Assembly (NCBI GenBank): GCA_003665825.1
Contig: QPFY01000009.1
Location: forward strand, 868,001-932,000
DNA length: 64,000 nucleotides
Reading direction: 5' to 3'
DNA from: Microbotryum silenes-acaulis
Lineage: Eukaryota > Basidiomycota > Microbotryomycetes > Microbotryales > Microbotryaceae
Part shown: positions 24,401 to 34,508 of the stretch, in pieces
Position numbering within the stretch: position 1 is the stretch's first letter
How the letters are laid out: each line of letters begins with the position of its first letter
Notes under the pieces: model-generated
Seen by the model: the letters and a program-made list of their open reading frames with translations, nothing else
What the model was told of the DNA's origin: nothing
The model's database searches: none
Program-made: the position numbers and the translations under genes

Positions 24401-27400
24401 AGATGTGTACAGTGTGTTTTCAGTTGCTCGTACGGATAACAATCTTTTGGCAGTCGTGTTGGAACAAAACCGTTCATTCAGCTGGGTTCCCTCATCCTCA
24501 TCCTCATCCTTCGCTGGCCCTTAGACCGCTCGGCCATATCTCCCCCAGATGTGTACAGTGTGTTTTCAGTTGCTCGTACGGATAGCAATCTTTTGGCAGT
24601 CGTGTTGGAACAAAACCGTTCATTCAACTGGGTTCCCTCATCCTCATCCTCAGCCTTCGCTGGCCCTTAGACCGCTCGGCCATATCTCCCCCAGATGTGT
24701 ACAGTGTGTTTTCAGTTGCTCGTACGGATAGCAATCTTTTGGCAGTCGTGTTGGAACAAAACCGTTCATTCAACTGGGTTCCCTCATCCTCATCCTCAGC
24801 CTTCGCTGGCCCTTAGACCGCTCGGCCATATCTCCCCAGATGTGTACAGTGTGTTTTCAGTTGCTCGTACGGATAACAATCTTTTGGCAGTCGTGTTGGA
24901 ACAAAACCGTTCATTCAACTGGGTTCCCTCATCCTCATCCTCATCCTTCGCTGGCCCTTAGACCGCTCGGCCATATCTCCCCCAGATGTGTACAGTGTGT
25001 TTTCAGTTGCTCGTACGGATAGCAATCTTTTGGCAGTCGTGTTGGAACAAAACCGTTCATTCAACTGGGTTCCCTCATCCTCATCCTCAGCCTTCGCTGG
25101 CCCTTAGACCGCTCGGCCATATCTCCGGTTGTGTATGTCGTATACTTTTGGTTTCCCGTACGAATCGTCAGGTTTTTCGCAGGTCCAAATCGCGACTCGT
25201 CTATCGGCGTTCCTTCATCCTTCGCTGGCCCTTAGACCGCTCGGCCATATCTCCCCCAGATGTGTACAGTGTGTTTTCAGTTGCTCGTACGGATAACAAT
25301 CTTTTGGCAGTCGTGTTGGAACAAAACCGTTCATTCAACTGGGTTCCCTCATCCTCATCCTCAGCCTTCGCTGGCCCTTAGACCGCTCGGCCATATCTCC
25401 CCCAGATGTGTACAGTGTGTTTTCAGTTGCTCGTACGGATAGCAATCTTTTGGCAGTCGTGTTGGAACAAAACCGTTCATTCAACTGGGTTCCCTCATCC
25501 TCATCCTCAGCCTTCGCTGGCCCTTAGACCGCTCGGCCATATCTCCCCCAGATGTGTACAGTGTGTTTTCAGTTGCTCGTACGGATAACAATCTTTTGGC
25601 AGTCGTGTTGGAACAAAACCGTTCATTCAACTGGGTTCCCTCATCCTCATCCTCAGCCTTCGCTGGCCCTTAGACCGCTCGGCCATATCTCCCCCAGATG
25701 TGTACAGTGTGTTTTCAGTTGCTCGTACGGATAACAATCTTTTGGCAGTCGTGTTGGAACAAAACCGTTCATTCAACTGGGTTCCCTCATCCTCATCCTC
25801 AGCCTTCGCTGGCCCTTAGACCGCTCGGCCATATCTCCCCCAGATGTGTACAGTGTGTTTTCAGTTGCTCGTACGGATAACAATCTTTTGGCAGTCGTGT
25901 TGGAACAAAACCGTTCATTCAACTGGGTTCCCTCATCCTCATCCTCAGCCTTCGCTGGCCCTTAGACCGCTCGGCCATATCTCCCCCAGATGTGTACAGT
26001 GTGTTTTCAGTTGCTCGTACGGATAACAATCTTTTGGCAGTCGTGTTGGAACAAAACCGTTCATTCAGCTGGGTTCCCTCATCCTCATCCTCATCCTTCG
26101 CTGGCCCTTAGACCGCTCGGCCATATCTCCCCCAGATGTGTACAGTGTGTTTTCAGTTGCTCGTACGGATAGCAATCTTTTGGCAGTCGTGTTGGAACAA
26201 AACCGTTCATTCAACTGGGTTCCCTCATCCTCATCCTCAGCCTTCGCTGGCCCTTAGACCGCTCGGCCATATCTCCCCCAGATGTGTACAGTGTGTTTTC
26301 AGTTGCTCGTACGGATAACAATCTTTTGGCAGTCGTGTTGGAACAAAACCGTTCATTCAACTGGGTTCCCTCATCCTCATCCTCAGCCTTCGCTGGCCCT
26401 TAGACCGCTCGGCCATATCTCCCCCAGATGTGTACAGTGTGTTTTCAGTTGCTCGTACGGATAACAATCTTTTGGCAGTCGTGTTGGAACAAAACCGTTC
26501 ATTCAGCTGGGTTCCCTCATCCTCATCCTCATCCTTCGCTGGCCCTTAGACCGCTCGGCCATATCTCCCCCAGATGTGTACAGTGTGTTTTCAGTTGCTC
26601 GTACGGATAACAATCTTTTGGCAGTCGTGTTGGAACAAAACCGTTCATTCAACTGGGTTCCCTCATCCTCATCCTCAGCCTTCGCTGGCCCTTAGACCGC
26701 TCGGCCATATCTCCCCCAGATGTGTACAGTGTGTTTTCAGTTGCTCGTACGGATAACAATCTTTTGGCAGTCGTGTTGGAACAAAACCGTTCATTCAACT
26801 GGGTTCCCTCATCCTCATCCTCAGCCTTCGCTGGCCCTTAGACCGCTCGGCCATATCTCCCCCAGATGTGTACAGTGTGTTTTCAGTTGCTCGTACGGAT
26901 AGCAATCTTTTGGCAGTCGTGTTGGAACAAAACCGTTCATTCAACTGGGTTCCCTCATCCTCATCCTCAGCCTTCGCTGGCCCTTAGACCGCTCGGCCAT
27001 ATCTCCCCCAGATGTGTACAGTGTGTTTTCAGTTGCTCGTACGGATAGCAATCTTTTGGCAGTCGTGTTGGAACAAAACCGTTCATTCAACTGGGTTCCC
27101 TCATCCTCATCCTCATCCTTCGCTGGCCCTTAGACCGCTCGGCCATATCTCCCCCAGATGTGTACAGTGTGTTTTCAGTTGCTCGTACGGATAACAATCT
27201 TTTGGCAGTCGTGTTGGAACAAAACCGTTCATTCAGCTGGGTTCCCTCATCCTCATCCTCATCCTTCGCTGGCCCTTAGACCGCTCGGCCATATCTCCCC
27301 CAGATGTGTACAGTGTGTTTTCAGTTGCTCGTACGGATAACAATCTTTTGGCAGTCGTGTTGGAACAAAACCGTTCATTCAGCTGGGTTCCCTCATCCTC

Positions 27401-30400
27401 ATCCTCATCCTTCGCTGGCCCTTAGACCGCTCGGCCATATCTCCCCCAGATGTGTACAGTGTGTTTTCAGTTGCTCGTACGGATAACAATCTTTTGGCAG
27501 TCGTGTTGGAACAAAACCGTTCATTCAGCTGGGTTCCCTCATCCTCATCCTCATCCTTCGCTGGCCCTTAGACCGCTCGGCCATATCTCCCCCAGATGTG
27601 TACAGTGTGTTTTCAGTTGCTCGTACGGATAACAATCTTTTGGCAGTCGTGTTGGAACAAAACCGTTCATTCAGCTGGGTTCCCTCATCCTCATCCTCAT
27701 CCTTCGCTGGCCCTTAGACCGCTCGGCCATATCTCCCCCAGATGTGTACAGTGTGTTTTCAGTTGCTCGTACGGATAACAATCTTTTGGCAGTCGTGTTG
27801 GAACAAAACCGTTCATTCAACTGGGTTCCCTCATCCTCATCCTCAGCCTTCGCTGGCCCTTAGACCGCTCGGCCATATCTCCCCCAGATGTGTACAGTGT
27901 GTTTTCAGTTGCTCGTACGGATAACAATCTTTTGGCAGTCGTGTTGGAACAAAACCGTTCATTCAACTGGGTTCCCTCATCCTCATCCTCAGCCTTCGCT
28001 GGCCCTTAGACCGCTCGGCCATATCTCCCCCAGATGTGTACAGTGTGTTTTCAGTTGCTCGTACGGATAACAATCTTTTGGCAGTCGTGTTGGAACAAAA
28101 CCGTTCATTCAGCTGGGTTCCCTCATCCTCATCCTCATCCTTCGCTGGCCCTTAGACCGCTCGGCCATATCTCCCCCAGATGTGTACAGTGTGTTTTCAG
28201 TTGCTCGTACGGATAACAATCTTTTGGCAGTCGTGTTGGAACAAAACCGTTCATTCAACTGGGTTCCCTCATCCTCATCCTCAGCCTTCGCTGGCCCTTA
28301 GACCGCTCGGCCATATCTCCCCCAGATGTGTACAGTGTGTTTTCAGTTGCTCGTACGGATAACAATCTTTTGGCAGTCGTGTTGGAACAAAACCGTTCAT
28401 TCAACTGGGTTCCCTCATCCTCATCCTCAGCCTTCGCTGGCCCTTAGACCGCTCGGCCATATCTCCCCCAGATGTGTACAGTGTGTTTTCAGTTGCTCGT
28501 ACGGATAACAATCTTTTGGCAGTCGTGTTGGAACAAAACCGTTCATTCAGCTGGGTTCCCTCATCCTCATCCTCATCCTTCGCTGGCCCTTAGACCGCTC
28601 GGCCATATCTCCCCCAGATGTGTACAGTGTGTTTTCAGTTGCTCGTACGGATAACAATCTTTTGGCAGTCGTGTTGGAACAAAACCGTTCATTCAACTGG
28701 GTTCCCTCATCCTCATCCTCATCCTTCGCGGCCCTTAGACCGCTCGGCCATATCTCCCCCAGATGTGTACAGTGTGTTTTCAGTTGCTCGTACGGATAAC
28801 AATCTTTTGGCAGTCGTGTTGGAACAAAACCGTTCATTCAGCTGGGTTCCCTCATCCTCATCCTCATCCTTCGCTGGCCCTTAGACCGCTCGGCCATATC
28901 TCCCCCAGATGTGTACAGTGTGTTTTCAGTTGCTCGTACGGATAACAATCTTTTGGCAGTCGTGTTGGAACAAAACCGTTCATTCAGCTGGGTTCCCTCA
29001 TCCTCATCCTCAGCCTTCGCTGGCCCTTAGACCGCTCGGCCATATCTCCCCCAGATGTGTACAGTGTGTTTTCAGTTGCTCGTACGGATAACAATCTTTT
29101 GGCAGTCGTGTTGGAACAAAACCGTTCATTCAGCTGGGTTCCCTCATCCTCATCCTCATCCTTCGCTGGCCCTTAGACCGCTCGGCCATATCTCCCCCAG
29201 ATGTGTACAGTGTGTTTTCAGTTGCTCGTACGGATAGCAATCTTTTGGCAGTCGTGTTGGAACAAAACCGTTCATTCAACTGGGTTCCCTCATCCTCATC
29301 CTCAGCCTTCGCTGGCCCTTAGACCGCTCGGCCATATCTCCCCCAGATGTGTACAGTGTGTTTTCAGTTGCTCGTACGGATAACAATCTTTTGGCAGTCG
29401 TGTTGGAACAAAACCGTTCATTCAGCTGGGTTCCCTCATCCTCATCCTCAGCCTTCGCTGGCCCTTAGACCGCTCGGCCATATCTCCCCCAGATGTGTAC
29501 AGTGTGTTTTCAGTTGCTCGTACGGATAGCAATCTTTTGGCAGTCGTGTTGGAACAAAACCGTTCATTCAGCTGGGTTCCCTCATCCTCATCCTCATCCT
29601 TCGCTGGCCCTTAGACCGCTCGGCCATATCTCCCCCAGATGTGTACAGTGTGTTTTCAGTTGCTCGTACGGATAACAATCTTTTGGCAGTCGTGTTGGAA
29701 CAAAACCGTTCATTCAGCTGGGTTCCCTCATCCTCATCCTCATCCTTCGCTGGCCCTTAGACCGCTCGGCCATATCTCCCCCAGATGTGTACAGTGTGTT
29801 TTCAGTTGCTCGTACGGATAACAATCTTTTGGCAGTCGTGTTGGAACAAAACCGTTCATTCAGCTGGGTTCCCTCATCCTCATCCTCATCCTTCGCTGGC
29901 CCTTAGACCGCTCGGCCATATCTCCCCCAGATGTGTACAGTGTGTTTTCAGTTGCTCGTACGGATAACAATCTTTTGGCAGTCGTGTTGGAACAAAACCG
30001 TTCATTCAGCTGGGTTCCCTCATCCTCATCCTCATCCTTCGCTGGCCCTTAGACCGCTCGGCCATATCTCCCCCAGATGTGTACAGTGTGTTTTCAGTTG
30101 CTCGTACGGATAGCAATCTTTTGGCAGTCGTGTTGGAACAAAACCGTTCATTCAGCTGGGTTCCCTCATCCTCATCCTCATCCTTCGCGGGCCCTTAGAC
30201 CGCTCGGCCATATCTCCGGTTGTGTATGTAGTATACTTTTGGTTTCCCGTACGAATCGTCAGGTTTTTCGCAGGTCCAAATCGCGACTCGTCTATCGGCG
30301 TTCCTTCATCCTTCGCTCGCCCTTAGACCGCTCGGCCATATCTCCCCCAGATGTGTACAGTGTGTTTTCAGTTGCTCGTACGGATAACAATCTTTTGGCA

Positions 30401-32415
30401 GTCGTGTTGGAACAAAACCGTTCATTCAGCTGGGTTCCCTCATCCTCATCCTCATCCTTCGCGGGCCCTTAGACCGCTCGGCCATATCTCCGGTTGTGTA
30501 TGTCGTATACTTTTGGTTTCCCGTACGAATCGTCAGGTTTTTCGCAGGTCCAAATCGCGACTCGTCTATCGGCGTTCCTTCATCCTTCGCTGGCCCTTAG
30601 ACCGCTCGGCCATATCTCCCCCAGATGTGTACAGTGTGTTTTCAGTTGCTCGTACGGATAACAATCTTTTGGCAGTCGTGTTGGAACAAAACCGTTCATT
30701 CAGCTGGGTTCCCTCATCCTCATCCTCATCCTTCGCGGGCCCTTAGACCGCTCGGCCATATCTCCCCCAGATGTGTACAGTGTGTTTTCAGTTGCTCGTA
30801 CGGATAGCAATCTTTTGGCAGTCGTGTTGGAACAAAACCGTTCATTCAGCTGGGTTCCCTCATCCTCATCCTCATCCTTCGCGGGCCCTTAGACCGCTCG
30901 GCCATATCTCCCCCAGATGTGTACAGTGTGTTTTCAGTTGCTCGTACGGATAGCAATCTTTTGGCAGTCGTGTTGGAACAAAACCGTTCATTCAGCTGGG
31001 TTCCCTCATCCTCATCCTCAGCCTTCGCTGGCCCTTAGACCGCTCGGCCATATCTCCGGTTGTGTATGTAGTATACTTTTGGTTTCCCGTACGAATCGTC
31101 AGGTTTTTCGCAGGTCCAAATCGCGACTCGTCTATCGGCGTTCCTTCATCCTTCGCTGGCCCTTAGACCGCTCGGCCATATCTCCCCCAGATGTGTACAG
31201 TGTGTTTTCAGTTGCTCGTACGGATAACAATCTTTTGGCAGTCGTGTTGGAACAAAACCGTTCATTCAACTGGGTTCCCTCATCCTCATCCTCATCCTTC
31301 GCGGGCCCTTAGACCGCTCGGCCATATCTCCCCCAGATGTGTACAGTGTGTTTTCAGTTGCTCGTACGGATAGCAATCTTTTGGCAGTCGTGTTGGAACA
31401 AAACCGTTCATTCAACTGGGTTCCCTCATCCTCATCCTCAGCCTTCGCTGGCCCTTAGACCGCTCGGCCCTATCTCCGGTTGTGTATGTCGTATACTTTT
31501 GGTTTCCCGTACGAATCGTCAGGTTTTTCGCAGGTCCAAATCGCGACTCGTCTATCGGCGTTCCTTCATCCTTCGCTGGCCCTTAGACCGCTCGGCCATA
31601 TCTCCCCCAGATGTGTACAGTGTGTTTTCAGTTGCTCGTACGGATAACAATCTTTTGGCAGTCGTGTTGGAACAAAACCGTTCATTCAGCTGGGTTCCCT
31701 CATCCTCATCCTCATCCTTCGCGGGCCCTTAGACCGCTCGGCCATATCTCCCCCAGATGTGTACAGTGTGTTTTCAGTTGCTCGTACGGATAACAATCTT
31801 TTGGCAGTCGTGTTGGAACAAAACCGTTCATTCAGCTGGGTTCCCTCATCCTCATCCTCATCCTTCGCGGGCCCTTAGACCGCTCGGCCATATCTCCCCC
31901 AGATGTGTACAGTGTGTTTTCAGTTGCTCGTACGGATAACAATCTTTTGGCAGTCGTGTTGGAACAAAACCGTTCATTCAACTGGGTTCCCTCATCCTCA
32001 TCCTCAGCCTTCGCGGGCCCTTAGACCGCTCGGCCATATCTCCCCCAGATGTGTACAGTGTGTTTTCAGTTGCTCGTACGGATAACAATCTTTTGGCAGT
32101 CGTGTTGGAACAAAACCGTTCATTCAACTGGGTTCCCTCATCCTCATCCTCAGCCTTCGCTGGCCCTTAGACCGCTCGGCCATATCTCCCCCAGATGTGT
32201 ACAGTGTGTTTTCAGTTGCTCGTACGGATAACAATCTTTTGGCAGTCGTGTTGGAACAAAACCGTTCATTCAACTGGGTTCCCTCATCCTCATCCTTCGC
32301 GGGCCCTTAGACCGCTCGGCCATATCTCCCCCAGATGTGTACAGTGTGTTTTCAGTTGCTCGTACGGATAACAATCTTTTGGCAGTCGTGTTGGAACAAA
32401 ACCGTTCATTCAGCT
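15466..32415 (-). repeat. tRNA-Leu-half satellite array, about 107 type-A units
   Basis: Units of 146 bp (variants 140, 145 and 152) repeat head to tail. Length changes come mostly from two to four copies of a TCATCC hexamer. Read on the minus strand, each unit starts with GGAGATATGGCCGAGCGGTC and continues TAAGGGCCAGC. This equals the tRNA-Leu(AAG) 5' half through the 5' anticodon-stem strand, with one C deleted, and the A box is intact. The remaining ~110 bp are unrelated to the tRNA. They include a weak B-box-like GGTTTTGTTCC about 55 bp after the A box and the palindrome CGTACG. Counting unit starts from 15571 to 32335 gives about 107 A units. Single-base variants (GATAACA/GATAGCA, CAGCT/CAACT) recur in blocks, so higher-order structure exists. 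146 is not a multiple of 3, so the array is not coding. Confidence 0.95.
15712..15839 (-). repeat. Type-B satellite unit (128 bp), first of about ten
   Basis: It shares the tRNA-Leu-half head with type A but has a different body: minus strand ATGAAGGAACGCCG onward, ending near GTATACGACATACACAACC. The body matches the start of the 1585-bp unit (GTATACTTTTGGTTT, CGTACG, ATCGTCA on the plus strand). Other B units sit near 19.5, 19.9, 22.1, 22.5, 25.1, 30.2, 30.5, 31.1 and 31.5 kb, with one more near 40.6 kb. Each adds exactly 128 bp between neighbouring A units. Confidence 0.9.
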
Positions 32416-32513
32416 CATCTTTCATCTTTCATCTTTCATCCCAATCGCACTACCCTACCTCTGCAAACGTCAATACATCGAATACATCAACTGCTACACC
32501 AGCTATCGACCCG

Positions 32514-34508
32514 ATGTCCGACCAGGCACCGCCTGATCCGGGCCGCGGCCCTCCGGAGCCGGCAGCGACGGGACAACCACGTGGTGACGCGGGGGCGGAA
32601 GCCGATGCCGCCGAGGGACCAGCGAACCCCGGCCTAGCGCTGTACCAGGAAAAGCGTGATGAAGAAAAGAAGAGGAAAGAGGATGTCGCGAGAATCCTGA
32701 AGATGATCAGTGTCGAAGATGGCACACGCCAGGGCACCCGCATCCTTGTGCTCAAAGACGCACTCGGCTTCGGCAAGGACCGGGCCACCTCCCTGCGCTT
32801 CAGCGCACTCAATGCAACGAAACCAATTACCGACACGTCTGGTGCCGTTCTGGAAGTCACGTTCGAACACACCGGCGTGGCCACCGAACGCGAGAAGTCC
32901 GAGTTGTACTCGAAGGTGCTCCGTACCCTGTCGCCCGACACGTCGTTGTGTTTTAACCTGCCCGCAGGAGTTGTCCTCCCGCCCGAGCTCCAGAAATACG
33001 CTCCAATCATCCATGGAGTCGCACCGGAATCGATCATCCAAAGCGGTAACACCCGGTTCAAGTTCGTGGTGCGCTGCGCTAGCGCAGCGGCGCTCGACCA
33101 AGTCCACGACGCGGCGACCAAGATCGAGTGGAAACGCTCCTTTGCCCAAGTCCGCAAGCGCTTGGCGTTCGTCAAAAACGTCGTCGAACTGCGTTTCATT
33201 ATCAGTCCTGAGGCCGAATACACGAACGACGACCTCTGGAACAAACTGCAAGGCGTCGTCGCCAAGCTTACCGGGGACGGCCACAAGTGCGACTTGCTCC
33301 AACTCCAGCAGCCTCTAACGGTCGTTCAAGGCTCGTACCTCGTCGCTCGAGGAAACTACGCGGCCATCGTCCAGTTCGACGACGACGACCTGTTCAAGAA
33401 CAACGGTGCTCAACTTCGGCAGGTTCTACCGACGAGGATCGACCTTCGGGGACGACTCGCAACACTCACGCCCCTTCGCCACGACTACGAGGCCGAAGCC
33501 TCGTGCCGCCGATGCGGCTTTGTAGGCCACTCCGACAACTGCGTTCAAAAGCCGGTCCAGCGTCAGCAGGCCTCCCAGAAAAACAACAACAACCAAAGGC
33601 CCCAGGCCGAGCCCCAAAGCAACATCGAGCAAACCTCGACCCCCCAAAAACAACGCAGAGGTGATGTAGCCTCTCCCTCTCCCCCAATGTCTCCTGTCGC
33701 GTCCAAGCGTTCAAAGAAGAACGCATCTCCCACAAGGGACACTAACAACTCACCACGAGTCTACCCTACTCGTTCACAAAGCTCTACACCCATAGCATCC
33801 GCCCCTCGCGGTTTCATCGTCGCCGCAAACCCATTCGCAAGTCTGGCCGGCGACGTAGCCGAGGAGGCGCAGGAGGAGCCCGCTCAGGCCCTCGAGGACG
33901 ACGAGGACGCGATGAGCGTAGTCGAGGCACAGCTGGAACAACAGCAGGAAGTGCCGCCGCTGAAGCTTTCGGATCTGTCGGATCTGCAGGACCGCGGAGC
34001 GGAGGGGAACCAGGGGGAACACACGGAGACGAGTGACGCGGAAGAAGGGGAATCGCAGTCGGCCGAGACGGGGTCTGTGCCTGAGATTGTTTCGACGACT
34101 CCTGAGCATACCCCTGAGCTGACGCGCTCCCGATCGGCCAGTCACCATCAGCTTGATATGGACGGCCTTCCCGACGACTGGATGAATCGTGTGTCGGATC
34201 GCGAGCGCAAACAGGATGCTGGTCTATACGATGAGATCACCGAGTTGGACCGCACCCCGTCTGTGACCGGTTGGATGCCTTCGCCGTCTCCAGGTCCAGT
34301 GTTTGATCCCGAGCCCGAGCCCAAGCAGGAGGTGGACGAAGGAAGTTCCCAGGGTCTTCGCCGGTCCGAGCGTATCCAGCGTCTCACCAGCGTCGCGCGC
34401 ACATCGGACTGGAACGAATCGACTGCTGCGGACCCGCTCCCCTCACCCACATTCGGACCTATGTTGTCCATCAAGGGAGCTGCTGCTGCAACGAAGGCGC
34501 GATCGTAA
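32514..34508 (+). CDS. LINE ORF1, gag-like nucleic-acid-binding protein
   Basis: 664 aa from the ATG at 32514. The frame is also open upstream to an ATG inside the satellite (32337), which would add 59 residues of satellite origin; I prefer 32514 because it lies within the element. Residues 1-60 are Pro/Gly/Ala-rich, followed by a basic helix (about 45-65) and a globular region. One zinc knuckle sits at about 331-343 with spacing C-X2-C-X4-H-X3-C, one residue shorter than the usual retroviral type. The rest is a long acidic, disordered tail. ORF1 proteins of LINEs bind their own RNA to form the retrotransposition particle. The stop codon overlaps the ORF2 start. Confidence 0.85.
   Translation: MSDQAPPDPGRGPPEPAATGQPRGDAGAEADAAEGPANPGLALYQEKRDEEKKRKEDVARILKMISVEDGTRQGTRILVLKDALGFGKDRATSLRFSALNATKPITDTSGAVLEVTFEHTGVATEREKSELYSKVLRTLSPDTSLCFNLPAGVVLPPELQKYAPIIHGVAPESIIQSGNTRFKFVVRCASAAALDQVHDAATKIEWKRSFAQVRKRLAFVKNVVELRFIISPEAEYTNDDLWNKLQGVVAKLTGDGHKCDLLQLQQPLTVVQGSYLVARGNYAAIVQFDDDDLFKNNGAQLRQVLPTRIDLRGRLATLTPLRHDYEAEASCRRCGFVGHSDNCVQKPVQRQQASQKNNNNQRPQAEPQSNIEQTSTPQKQRRGDVASPSPPMSPVASKRSKKNASPTRDTNNSPRVYPTRSQSSTPIASAPRGFIVAANPFASLAGDVAEEAQEEPAQALEDDEDAMSVVEAQLEQQQEVPPLKLSDLSDLQDRGAEGNQGEHTETSDAEEGESQSAETGSVPEIVSTTPEHTPELTRSRSASHHQLDMDGLPDDWMNRVSDRERKQDAGLYDEITELDRTPSVTGWMPSPSPGPVFDPEPEPKQEVDEGSSQGLRRSERIQRLTSVARTSDWNESTAADPLPSPTFGPMLSIKGAAAATKARS

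Noticed and set aside
15466..32415. CRISPR array
   Set aside because: The whole 146-bp unit is conserved, with no unique spacers; the context is eukaryotic.
15571..32637. More than 100 short frames of 60-131 aa starting MCTVCFQLLVRI
   Set aside because: They are phase products of the satellite; the 146-bp period is not a multiple of three, each frame stops in the next unit, and no codon constraint is visible.
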